Source of the DNA: Streptomyces sp. NRRL S-1022
Lineage (GTDB): Bacteria > Actinomycetota > Actinomycetes > Streptomycetales > Streptomycetaceae
Assembly: GCF_000720135.1 (NCBI RefSeq)
Contig: NZ_JOIU01000030.1
Coordinates: 65,424-129,423, forward strand
Length of the DNA: 64,000 bases
Direction: 5' to 3'
The notes under the pieces were generated by a model. That model made no database searches. It was not told the DNA's origin and saw only the letters and a program-made list of their open reading frames with translations. The translations under genes were made by a program, and so were the position numbers. Shown piece after piece: positions 1 through 7,758 of the stretch. Within the stretch, counting starts at the first letter, position 1. The number at the start of each line of letters is the position of its first letter.

Positions 1-483
1 TACAACCTCTTCCCTCACATGACCGTGCTCGACAACATCACGCTCGCGCCTCGCCGCGTCCACGGCGCCTCCCGTGCGGAGGCCGAGGAACGGGCCAGGG
101 AGCTGCTGGAACGCCTCGGACTGGCGGACAAGGCGGACGCCTACCCCGACCGGCTGAGCGGCGGTCAGCAGCAGCGGGTGGCGATCGTACGGGCCCTCGC
201 GGTACGGCCCCGGCTGTTGCTGCTGGACGAGATCACGGCCGCGCTCGACCCGGAACTCGTCGGCGAGGTGCTGGACGTGGTGCGCGGCCTGAAGGACGAG
301 GGCATGACCATGGTGCTGGCGACGCACGAGATGGGCTTCGCCCGGGACGTCGCCGACCAGGTGTGCTTCCTGGACGGCGGGGTCGTGCTGGAACGCGGAA
401 GCGCCGAGCAGATCTTCGGCGAGCCGCGGCAGGAGCGCACCCGGCGCTTCCTGCGGCGGCTCGTGGAGGCGGGCCGGCTGTAG
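1..483 (+). CDS. Amino-acid ABC transporter ATP-binding protein (3' part)
   Basis: The gene is cut by the left edge of the window; the open frame runs from base 1 without needing the ATG at 19. It is the C-terminal two thirds of a polar amino acid (GlnQ/HisP class) import ATPase that would energise uptake on the cytoplasmic face. Visible are the Q-loop context YNLFPHMTV, the ABC signature LSGGQQQRV, Walker B LLLLDEITAALDP and the switch histidine in LATHE. The Walker A segment lies outside the window. Substrate cannot be read from the ATPase. The gene ends 16 bases from the convergent aroQ stop. Confidence 0.9.
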   Translation, partial: YNLFPHMTVLDNITLAPRRVHGASRAEAEERARELLERLGLADKADAYPDRLSGGQQQRVAIVRALAVRPRLLLLDEITAALDPELVGEVLDVVRGLKDEGMTMVLATHEMGFARDVADQVCFLDGGVVLERGSAEQIFGEPRQERTRRFLRRLVEAGRL

Positions 484-499
484 GCCCGCGCGCGGGAGG

Positions 500-973
500 T
501 CAGGCTTCCGTCTGCGCCGCCCCGGCCAGCGCCGCGACCCGCTCCACACCGAACACGTAGCCCTGCACACCGCACCCGGCGATCACGCCGTCGGCGCGCA
601 GCGAGACGTAGGAGTGGTGCCGGAACGACTCGCGCTGGTGGATGTTGGAGATGTGCACCTCCAGCACGGGCATGCCGTCACAGGTGTTGAGCGCGTCCAG
701 GATGGCGACCGAGGTGTGCGAGTAGGCCCCGGGGTTGATGACGATCCCGCAGTGGTTCAGCCGCGCCTCGTGGATCCAGTCGACCAGTACGCCCTCGTGG
801 TTGGACTGCCGGAAGTCCACCGTGCCGCCGTGCGCGCCCGCCGCCTTCACGCACAGCGCCTCCACGTCGGCCAGCGTGTCCTTGCCGTAGATCTCGGGCT
901 GGCGCTGGCCGAGCAGATTCAGGTTGGGCCCGTTGAGGATCATGATCGGGGCGTTGGCCAGGGTGCGGGGCAC
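500..973 (-). CDS. aroQ: Type II 3-dehydroquinate dehydratase
   Basis: Converts 3-dehydroquinate to 3-dehydroshikimate, either in the shikimate pathway or in quinate catabolism. The 157-residue length is normal for the small type II enzyme. The N-terminal [11 protein letters not shown] motif, the flexible-loop Arg24 and catalytic Tyr29 (RQPEIYG), the NPGAYSHTS segment and the late [11 protein letters not shown] block with the catalytic His are all present. The GTG at 973 is preferred over the internal ATG because GGAGG lies four bases before it. It is divergent from an MHS-type transporter, so a role in uptake and use of quinate or shikimate-like acids is possible; this is inference. A Streptomyces may carry a second aroQ elsewhere. 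Confidence 0.93.
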   Translation of the reverse strand: MPRTLANAPIMILNGPNLNLLGQRQPEIYGKDTLADVEALCVKAAGAHGGTVDFRQSNHEGVLVDWIHEARLNHCGIVINPGAYSHTSVAILDALNTCDGMPVLEVHISNIHQRESFRHHSYVSLRADGVIAGCGVQGYVFGVERVAALAGAAQTEA

Positions 974-1151
974 GGTTCCTCCGGTCGGTTCGGGGCGGTG
1001 GGTCTGCGACCGCTGCTCGCACCCGGTGTATCACGCCCGCCAGGGCGGACAGCGGGCCGTGCGCGCCGGTCGCCCGGGCGTGCGCTCCGGCCTTCATGAT
1101 CGCCACCGCACGCCCCCGTAACCCGTGATCACCAGGGGTAGTTGACGCCAC

Positions 1152-2453
1152 ATGCACCGTGTACGCACCGTAACCCCTTCGATGCCGCGGCTCGCCGCGG
1201 CCTCCCTGGTCGGCACAGCGATCGAGTTCTACGACTTCTTCGTGTACGGCACCGCGGCGGCCCTGGTCCTGGGACCACTGTTCTTCCCGACGTTCTCGCC
1301 GCTCGCGGGGACGCTGGCGGCGTTCGCGACGTTCGGCGTGGGGTTCGTGGCCCGGCCGCTGGGCTCGGTGCTGTTCGGGCATCTCGGGGACCGGCGCGGG
1401 CGGCGTCCGGTGCTCGTCGTCTCCCTGCTGCTGACCGGCGCCTCGACGGTCGCGGTCGGCTGCGTGCCGTCCTACGGCACCATCGGCACGGCCGCGCCCG
1501 TGCTGCTGCTCGTGCTGCGTTTCCTGCAGGGGCTGGGGCTCGGCGGGGAGTGGGGCGGGGCGGTGCTGCTGACCGCCGAACACGCCCCCGCACAGCGGCG
1601 CGCCCTGTGGGCGAGCTTTCCCCAGGTGGGGCCGGCGCTTGGGTTCGTCCTGGCCAACGGGGTGGTGCTCGCCCTGTCGGCGGCCCTGTCGGACGCGGAG
1701 TTCGCGCGCTGGGGCTGGCGGGTGCCGTTCTGGGCGGCCGGCGCGCTGGCGCTGGCCGGACTGTGGCTGCGTTCGTCCCTCGTGGAGAGCCCCCGGTTCC
1801 TGGAGATCGACGACCACGCGCGCGTGCCGATCGTGGAGGTCGTACGGCACCACGGGCGGCTGGTGCTGCTGACGGCCGGGGCGCTGGCGGTCGGCTACGC
1901 GGTGTTCTACGCGGTGACGACCTGGTCGCTGGCGTATGCGACGGAACGGCTCGGTGTGAGCCGTACGGTCATGCTGGTGTGCGTCATGGGTGCGGTGGTC
2001 GTGAAGGGCGCGCTGACGCCCCTGGTGGCAATGCTCGGCGACCGCTACGGGCGTCGGCCGATGTGTCTGACGGGGTGCGCGGCGTGCGTCCTGTGGATGC
2101 TGCCGATGGTGGCGCTGCTGTCGACCGGGGAGCCGCTGCTGATGTTCCTCGGCATCCAGGGCGCCCTGCTCGCCTTCGTCCTCATGTTCGCGGTGATCGC
2201 CGCCTACCTGCCCGAGCTGTACGAGCCCCGGGTCCGCTGCACCGGCGCCGCCGTGGGCTACAACCTCGGTGGTGTCCTCGGCGGCGCCCTCACCCCGATC
2301 GTGGCCACGGCACTCGCCGAGCGGGGCGGGCGTGTCCCGTGGGGCGTCGGCGTGTATCTGACCTGCATCGCGCTGATCAGCCTGGTGTGTTTCGCGCTGC
2401 TGCCGGAGACGCGGCCGGTGCCCGTACCGGCCGTGGAACCGGCCGGGAGCTGA
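1152..2453 (+). CDS. MFS transporter, metabolite:H+ symporter (MHS) type
   Basis: A 12-helix permease of 433 residues. The opening AASLVGTAIEFYDFFVYGTAAAL is the signature of the MHS branch (relatives of ShiA, ProP, KgtP), and the loop GHLGDRRGRRPVL is the conserved cytoplasmic loop 2-3 motif. A second copy, MLGDRYGRRPM, opens the second half. These proteins import organic acids or betaines with protons. Start choice is uncertain: ATG 1152 has only a distant purine run, and ATG 1182 is an alternative. Divergent orientation to aroQ suggests a shikimate/quinate-type substrate, but nothing in the protein proves it. Confidence 0.85.
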   Translation: MHRVRTVTPSMPRLAAASLVGTAIEFYDFFVYGTAAALVLGPLFFPTFSPLAGTLAAFATFGVGFVARPLGSVLFGHLGDRRGRRPVLVVSLLLTGASTVAVGCVPSYGTIGTAAPVLLLVLRFLQGLGLGGEWGGAVLLTAEHAPAQRRALWASFPQVGPALGFVLANGVVLALSAALSDAEFARWGWRVPFWAAGALALAGLWLRSSLVESPRFLEIDDHARVPIVEVVRHHGRLVLLTAGALAVGYAVFYAVTTWSLAYATERLGVSRTVMLVCVMGAVVVKGALTPLVAMLGDRYGRRPMCLTGCAACVLWMLPMVALLSTGEPLLMFLGIQGALLAFVLMFAVIAAYLPELYEPRVRCTGAAVGYNLGGVLGGALTPIVATALAERGGRVPWGVGVYLTCIALISLVCFALLPETRPVPVPAVEPAGS

Positions 2454-2523
2454 GGGAGCCGGCCGGGAGCTGACCGGACGCCCCGGGAGCCGGCCGCCCG
2501 AACGCGCCGGGCACGACCGCCGG

Positions 2524-3624
2524 CTAGGGGTTGATCGCCAGCTCCAGGTAGGCCGCGAACAGCACCAGGTGGACGCCGCCCTGCAGCGGGGTGGCCCGGC
2601 CCGGCACCACGGTCAGGGAGCTGACCACCACGGTCAGCGCAAGCAGCAGCATGTGGGTGGAGCCGAGGCCGAGGACGAGCGGCCCGGGCAGCCACACGGA
2701 GGCGAGTGCGACGGCCGGGATGGTCAGGCCGATGCTGGCCATCGCGGAGCCGAGCGCGAGGTTGAGACTGGTCTGCACCCGGTCGCGGCGGGCGGAGCGC
2801 ACCGCGGCGATCGTCTCGGGCAGCAGGACGAGCAAGGCGATGATCACACCGACGACGGCCTGATGCAGACCCGCCGCGGCCACGCCCGACTCGATCGTGG
2901 GCGACACGCCTTTGGCCAGGCCGACCACGCCGATCAGGGCGAGTGCGAGCAAGCCGAGACTGGTCCAGGCGGTACGCACGGACGGAGGCTGGGCGTGGTC
3001 GTCGACGGTGATGACCTCGCCCTGCCGGGTGATGGGCAGGAAGTAATCCCGGTGGCGCACGGTCTGGGTGGCCACGAACAGCGCGTAGAGGACCAGTGAG
3101 GACAGCGCGGCGAAGGTCAGCTGGACGGTGGAGAACTCCGGTCCGGGCTTGCTCGTGGTGAACGTCGGCAGCACCAGGCTGAGGGTGGCCAGCGTCGCCA
3201 CGGTCGCCAGCGCCGCGCCGGTGCCCTCGGGGTTGAAGACCGCCGTGCCGTGCCGCAGGGAGGCGACCAGCAGGCTGATTCCGACGACACCGTTGCAGGT
3301 GATCATCACGGCGGCGAAGACGGTGTCCCGGGCCAGGGTGGAACTCTTGTCGCCGCCGTCGGCCATGAGGGTGACGATGAGGGCCACTTCGATGATCGTG
3401 ACAGCGATGGCGAGCACCAGGGAGCCGAAGGGCTCGCCGACCCGATGGGCGATCACCTCGGCGTGGTGCACCGCCGCCAGGACGGAACCGGCGAGTACCA
3501 CCGTCACCAGGCCGACGATCACGCCGGGCAGGTGCCGGCCCCAGGTCAGGGCCAGCAGGACGACCGCGAGCACCGGCACGAGGATCGTCCATGAACGGGT
3601 GAGCGACCGGAGCCGAGTGATCAT
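2524..3624 (-). CDS. Ca2+(cation)/H+ antiporter, ChaA-like
   Basis: A 366-residue membrane protein of the CaCA superfamily that exchanges Ca2+ (or Na+/K+) for protons. Both inverted alpha repeats are visible: GEPFGSLVLAIAVTIIEVALI near residue 60 and LLPETIAAVRSARRDR followed by LNLALGSAMASIGLT near residue 260, each with the essential acidic residue. The open frame extends to 3684, but the ATG at 3624 gives the canonical N-terminus (MITRLRSL) followed directly by the first helix, so it is preferred. It lies downstream of terC on the same strand after a 166-base gap, suggesting a shared theme of metal handling rather than a tight operon. Confidence 0.85.
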   Translation of the reverse strand: MITRLRSLTRSWTILVPVLAVVLLALTWGRHLPGVIVGLVTVVLAGSVLAAVHHAEVIAHRVGEPFGSLVLAIAVTIIEVALIVTLMADGGDKSSTLARDTVFAAVMITCNGVVGISLLVASLRHGTAVFNPEGTGAALATVATLATLSLVLPTFTTSKPGPEFSTVQLTFAALSSLVLYALFVATQTVRHRDYFLPITRQGEVITVDDHAQPPSVRTAWTSLGLLALALIGVVGLAKGVSPTIESGVAAAGLHQAVVGVIIALLVLLPETIAAVRSARRDRVQTSLNLALGSAMASIGLTIPAVALASVWLPGPLVLGLGSTHMLLLALTVVVSSLTVVPGRATPLQGGVHLVLFAAYLELAINP

Positions 3625-3790
3625 GCGGCGATGGTCGCAGAGGCCTACAGGGTTCGCATTCCGTGTCTTTCGGATACCTCTCATCCTTTCCGGTGCGGGG
3701 CCCGGTGCCGGTGGGACCGGGCCCCGCGTCGGGACGGAGCCCCCGCTGAGGGGCTATGCGGGATGGCGGGCTCCCGCGAGGCCGCCGCCG

Positions 3791-4792
3791 TCAGGCATCG
3801 ACGCTGTCCTTCCGGGGACCCTCGCCGCCAGCGCGCTCTGCTTCGGCGGCGGCCTGCTTTCTGGAGGCCAGCAGGCTGGTGACCGTGGTGACGGCCAGGA
3901 CCGCGCAGATCACCCCGAGGGAGACCGGGATGCTGATCTCGGGCACGTGGACACCGGACTCGTGCAGGGCGTGCAGCACCAGCTTCACGCCGATGAAGCC
4001 GAGGATGATCGACAGCCCGTACGAGAGGTGGACCAGCTTCCTGAGCAGCCCGCCGATGAGGAAGTACAGCTGGCGCAGGCCCATCAGGGCGAAGGCGTTG
4101 GCGGTGAAGACGATGTACGGGTCCTGGGTCAGTCCGAAGATCGCGGGGATGGAGTCCAGGGCGAACAGCACGTCCGTGGTGCCGATGGCGAGCATCACGA
4201 CCAGCATCGGGGTCATGACGCGCTTGCCGTTCTGCTGGATCCACAGCTTGGTGCCGTGGTACCGGTCGGCCACGCCGAACTTGCGCTCCACTGCCTTCAG
4301 CAGCTTGTTCTCCTCGTACTCCTCGTCGTCCTCGTCCGCGCGGGCCTCCTGGACGAGCTTCCAGGCGGTCCAGATCAGGAAGGCACCGAAGAGGTAGAAC
4401 ACCCAGGAGAAGCTGGCGATGATGGCGGCCCCGGCGGCGATGAAGACGGCCCGCAGGACCAGGGCTATGAGGACGCCGACGAGCAGGACGCGCTGCTGGT
4501 ACTGGGTGGGCACCGCGAACTTCGCCATGATCAGGACGAAGACGAAGAGGTTGTCGACACTCAGCGACTTTTCGGTGATGAAGCCGGCGAAGAACTCGCC
4601 GGCCGGCTGTCCACCGCCGAAGACGAGGAGGCCGAGGCCGAAGAGGCCGGCCAGGGCGACCCAGACGACCGTCCAGGCACCCGCTTCCTTGATCGACACT
4701 TCATGCGGCTTGCGACCGATGAAGAAGTCGACTGCGATCAGGGCGGCGAGGCCCACGATGGTGAGGACCCACAGGCCCATGGAGACTTCCAC
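3791..4792 (-). CDS. terC: TerC family integral membrane protein (candidate Mn2+ exporter)
   Basis: A 333-residue multi-pass protein. The N-terminal helix WVLTIVGLAALIAVDFFIG, the block GFITEKSLSVDNLFVFVLI and the block FALDSIPAIFGLTQDP carry the acidic intramembrane residues diagnostic of TerC/Alx proteins. Family members are linked to tellurite resistance and, in Bacillus and E. coli, to manganese export. The GTG at 4792 is chosen because GCCGGAGG lies just ahead of it; the frame is open much further upstream, but that stretch overlaps a candidate riboswitch. The C-terminus is charged. Two TerD-domain genes follow upstream on the same strand. Expression is probably controlled by metal through the leader described separately. 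Confidence 0.92.
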   Translation of the reverse strand: MEVSMGLWVLTIVGLAALIAVDFFIGRKPHEVSIKEAGAWTVVWVALAGLFGLGLLVFGGGQPAGEFFAGFITEKSLSVDNLFVFVLIMAKFAVPTQYQQRVLLVGVLIALVLRAVFIAAGAAIIASFSWVFYLFGAFLIWTAWKLVQEARADEDDEEYEENKLLKAVERKFGVADRYHGTKLWIQQNGKRVMTPMLVVMLAIGTTDVLFALDSIPAIFGLTQDPYIVFTANAFALMGLRQLYFLIGGLLRKLVHLSYGLSIILGFIGVKLVLHALHESGVHVPEISIPVSLGVICAVLAVTTVTSLLASRKQAAAEAERAGGEGPRKDSVDA

Positions 4793-4936
4793 TGCACCTC
4801 CGGCATGACGAGACGGCAAACACATCAGCTTTGTCGCTGCCGGAGGTCTCTTCCACCCGCGATGGGCCGACGTCCCGGGACCGGAACCGGTCCGTACTGA
4901 CGGGTGCGCCGCAGTCAGGGAGTACTCCCCTCCGTA
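4793..4936 (-). promoter_or_regulatory. Candidate yybP-ykoY (Mn2+) riboswitch upstream of terC
   Basis: Read on the minus strand, the leader of terC contains the two most conserved segments of the yybP-ykoY class in the right order: GGGGAGTA (near 4932-4921) and GAGACC (4850-4845). The GAGACC is followed at once by CCTCCGGC (overlapping, 4846-4839), which is a perfect 8-nt complement of GCCGGAGG at 4804-4797, the Shine-Dalgarno of terC. A small hairpin AGC-GACAA-AGCT lies between. This suggests metal-dependent exposure of the ribosome binding site. The class is known to sit in front of TerC/MntP-type exporters. The full fold was not computed. Confidence 0.72.
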
Positions 4937-4942
4937 CGGAAA

Positions 4943-4972
4943 ACAGTACCCCAATCACCAAGGGAAGGTAAA
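4943..4972 (-). promoter_or_regulatory. Putative promoter for the terC leader
   Basis: On the minus strand TTTACC (4972-4967) and TACTGT (4948-4943) are separated by 18 bases. Transcription would start near 4936, exactly at the 5' end of the candidate riboswitch. Match to the vegetative consensus is moderate. Confidence 0.45.
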
Positions 4973-5015
4973 GCGAAAAGTAAAAGAATCACCAAACTTG
5001 CTGCTCGCAGCCCTT

Positions 5016-6923
5016 TTACCAGTGCTTGGCACGTGCCCTGGCCACCTCGGTGAGCACCTGCTGCAGGAGTCGGCTGCCGTGCGGAGCGAGCGAGGGCTCG
5101 TACGTCCAGGCGTGACCGACCCACGGATCGGCGAGGTGGTCGTCGGGGAGCGGGGTGAGTCGCAGCAGCGAACGCCACAGCGAATCGAGCAAGGGGCCGT
5201 GGGCGGCGGCGTCCGCGCGGTCGGCGACCAGCAGGAGGTGCACGCCGACGGCCGGCCCGTCGTCGGCGAGGAAGCGGAGCCGGGCCACCGCCCGGTCGTC
5301 GAAGCCGTGCGGGAAGTCGTTGACGATCAGGAGCTGCCGACCGGTGCCCATGTCGGCCGGCAGCGACTCGGCCACGCCGCCGCGCACCGCCATCTGCGCC
5401 AGGTCGACCCGCCGGGTGAACCGCTCCAGCGTCTGCGAGATGCCCGCTGCCCCCGTCGCGGGCGGCTCCGCGAGGACTCCGGTCTCCGTGAGCGGCAGCA
5501 GCGCCTGGGTGGCGGTGCCGGCCGGGTCGACGACCTGCACGGCGAACTCCCCGGGCGGGTGTACGGCGAGCAGGCGCGCCGCGAGGGCGACCGCCGCCGC
5601 CATGGCCGGCTCCCGCAGCCCGGCGGGGTCCGGTACACGCCCGTCGGCAGCCGGTGCCGGACCGCTGTCGATCCACAGTCCTCGTTCCAGCGGCATCCTG
5701 ACCAGCAGGGGGATGCGCAGCGGCGCGCTCTCGGGGAGGTGGAGGTCGCCGAGCCGCAGGGCCATGGGCGGTTCGGCGGGGGCGCGGTAGGTGTGCCAGA
5801 CGGGGCTGTCCCAGCGGGCGTAGGCGGCCGGGAGCGCCGGTTCGACCACCTCGGCCTCGGCGGTGAGCTGGGCCAGGTCTCGGTCGAGGGCCGCACGCGC
5901 CTGGCCGGCCAGGAGGGTCCGGCGAGCGCGGGCCGCCTCCCGGGCGGCGTCGCCCGCCGAGCCGAGCCGCTGCCGCGGATCGGCGAGTACCTGGTCCAGC
6001 TCCTTCTCCAGGCGGGAGTCGGCGAACTCGACGGCACCGCGGTAGGCGGCCGTGGCGCGGGCCAGGTCCTCGAACATGCCCCAGACCTGGTTGTACAGCC
6101 GCTCCTCCATCGACCAGCCCACGGCGTCTCCGGCGACGGGCCGCGCGGGCTGCCCGCCGGCGGCCGACGGGGGCGAGGAAGGGACGCTGGGGGTGCGGTG
6201 GGGATGCGTGTAGTCGACAGGGCCGCCGGAAGTCCGGAGAGCGGGACCGCCCGCGTTCTGCGGGCCGGACGGTCGGGGCGGCTGCACCGGCTCGGCGGTG
6301 GAGTCGGCCCGGGAAGGGGACGCGGTGGTGCGCGGCTCGGGACGGGCCGTCGGCACGGTGGCCGCGCCGGCCCGGCCGGAGGCAGCCGCCTCCTGGATGA
6401 CCGTGGCGAGGCCGCCGGGGTCGCTCAGACCCTTGTCGGCGAGGAGGGCGGGGAGACCGCCCGCGTAGCCCTGGCCCCTTGCCCGCACTTTCCAGGCGCC
6501 CTGTCTGCGGTACAGCTCCAGGGCGATGACGGCCGTCTCGGCGTCCAGACCGGTGAGGGTGTAGGAGGCGAGTTCGGTGCCGTCCATGCCGTTGACCGTG
6601 GTGTGCGGGGCCGGGACGGCTCCGAAGCGGGACGCGACCGCGGTGCCGGCGGGCAGGGCCAGGAACACCTCGACACGGTGTACGGCCTCGGGCAGGGCGG
6701 CGAGGTCGACGGCCAGGAGGTGCTCGGCGGCGGCCTGCCCGGGCGCCTCGACACCGGGCGGTGCGGGGACGCCGGGGTGGGCCACCCACTGGCGGCCGGG
6801 CACCGTGCCGTGCTCGTCGCCGAGTGTGACCCCGGCCAGGACGGGCACCCCGGCCGATATCCGGATCTCCAGCCGTACCTGGGCCAGAGGGTGGTTCTGT
6901 CCCCGCACCAGCTCGGCCGCCAT
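5016..6923 (-). CDS. TerD-domain protein with FtsK-like C-terminal region
   Basis: A 635-residue cytoplasmic protein. Residues about 1-170 form a TerD (calcium-binding stress protein) domain, seen in HTTVNGMDGTELASYTL and the segment ELYRRQGAWKVRARGQGYAGGL. After a Pro/Ala-rich linker (about 190-260) comes an alpha-helical stretch and then a region (about 390-620) that reads like the FtsK/SpoIIIE-type part of streptomycete TerD fusions: LLVRMPLERGLWIDSG, EFAVQVVDPAGTATQALLPL, RQLLIVNDFPHGFDDRAVARL. No intact Walker A is visible, so ATPase activity is doubtful. It lies between terC and a second TerD gene on the same strand. Confidence 0.75.
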   Translation of the reverse strand: MAAELVRGQNHPLAQVRLEIRISAGVPVLAGVTLGDEHGTVPGRQWVAHPGVPAPPGVEAPGQAAAEHLLAVDLAALPEAVHRVEVFLALPAGTAVASRFGAVPAPHTTVNGMDGTELASYTLTGLDAETAVIALELYRRQGAWKVRARGQGYAGGLPALLADKGLSDPGGLATVIQEAAASGRAGAATVPTARPEPRTTASPSRADSTAEPVQPPRPSGPQNAGGPALRTSGGPVDYTHPHRTPSVPSSPPSAAGGQPARPVAGDAVGWSMEERLYNQVWGMFEDLARATAAYRGAVEFADSRLEKELDQVLADPRQRLGSAGDAAREAARARRTLLAGQARAALDRDLAQLTAEAEVVEPALPAAYARWDSPVWHTYRAPAEPPMALRLGDLHLPESAPLRIPLLVRMPLERGLWIDSGPAPAADGRVPDPAGLREPAMAAAVALAARLLAVHPPGEFAVQVVDPAGTATQALLPLTETGVLAEPPATGAAGISQTLERFTRRVDLAQMAVRGGVAESLPADMGTGRQLLIVNDFPHGFDDRAVARLRFLADDGPAVGVHLLLVADRADAAAHGPLLDSLWRSLLRLTPLPDDHLADPWVGHAWTYEPSLAPHGSRLLQQVLTEVARARAKHW

Positions 6924-7006
6924 CGCCGTCGCCCCCCTGTGTCGTTCTGCCGTGCCTGCCTCGCCGGGTGCGAGCGGAGGGCCCGTCCTCGGCGGACGGT
7001 CCGGTC

Positions 7007-7585
7007 CTAGAGGTGCGAAACGATCGCCGGCATCAGGTCCTGGAAGGTGCGTCCGTTGGCCGGGGCACCGATGGCCGTCATCGTCCAGCCGGAGCCCGAC
7101 CGGTGCACCTTGGCCATGATCTGGGCGGTGTACTCGCCGCCGCCGGCCAGGGTGTAGCGGGCGAGTTCCTGCCCGTTGGTCTCGTCGACGAGCCGGCAGA
7201 ACGCGTTCTGCACCTCGTGGAAGGTCTGTCCGGTGAAGGAGTTCACCGTGAAGACGATCTGGTCGATGTGGACCGGAACGCGCTGGAGGTCCACCAGGAT
7301 CGCCTCGTCGTCCCCGCCCTGGCCGGCGCCGCCGACGAGGTTGTCACCGGTGTGGCGCACGGAACCGTCGTCGCTCACCAGGTGGCGGAAGAAGACGACG
7401 TCCTTGGGCTCCGCACCGGCGAACAGGACCGCCGAGGCGTCCAGGTCGATCTCGCGGGTGCGGGAGCCGAACAGGCCGCGCCGCTTCGCCGCCTGCCAGC
7501 CGAGCCCCATGCGGACCGCGGTCAGGGTGGCCCCGTCCTTCTTCTCCAGGCTGATGGCCTGGCCCTTGGACAAGTTGACGGACAC
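7007..7585 (-). CDS. terD: TerD family stress protein
   Basis: A 192-residue single-domain TerD/CABP protein. The start MSVNLSKGQAISLEK, the calcium-site region SDDGSVRHTGDNLVGGAGQGGDDE and the motif FTVNSFTGQTFHEVQNAFCRLVD are characteristic. Such proteins bind Ca2+ and are associated with tellurite resistance, phage resistance and, in Streptomyces, with development. It is the first gene of a minus-strand group TerD, TerD-FtsK-like and, after the riboswitch, terC. Confidence 0.93.
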   Translation of the reverse strand: MSVNLSKGQAISLEKKDGATLTAVRMGLGWQAAKRRGLFGSRTREIDLDASAVLFAGAEPKDVVFFRHLVSDDGSVRHTGDNLVGGAGQGGDDEAILVDLQRVPVHIDQIVFTVNSFTGQTFHEVQNAFCRLVDETNGQELARYTLAGGGEYTAQIMAKVHRSGSGWTMTAIGAPANGRTFQDLMPAIVSHL

Positions 7586-7758
7586 GACTGAATCCCCTCT
7601 CGAAGGTCCCCTGTTGCCGCGCCGGGCTGTCGCTGCGCACCGCGCGGTTGCTCAGCACCCTACGCAGGGCCGCCGACCGTGCCGACCCTCGGCTCGCGCT
7701 TTGTGTCGGTGTTGCAACACTTGGCGCTTATGCCGAGGTCCGGCAGCGGGGCGGAGGC

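Noticed and set aside
3128..4900. 590-codon plus-strand open frame opposite the antiporter and terC
   Set aside because: It is antisense to two genes with clear family motifs, is rich in Gly/Asp/Glu/Gln/His, and has no ribosome binding site.
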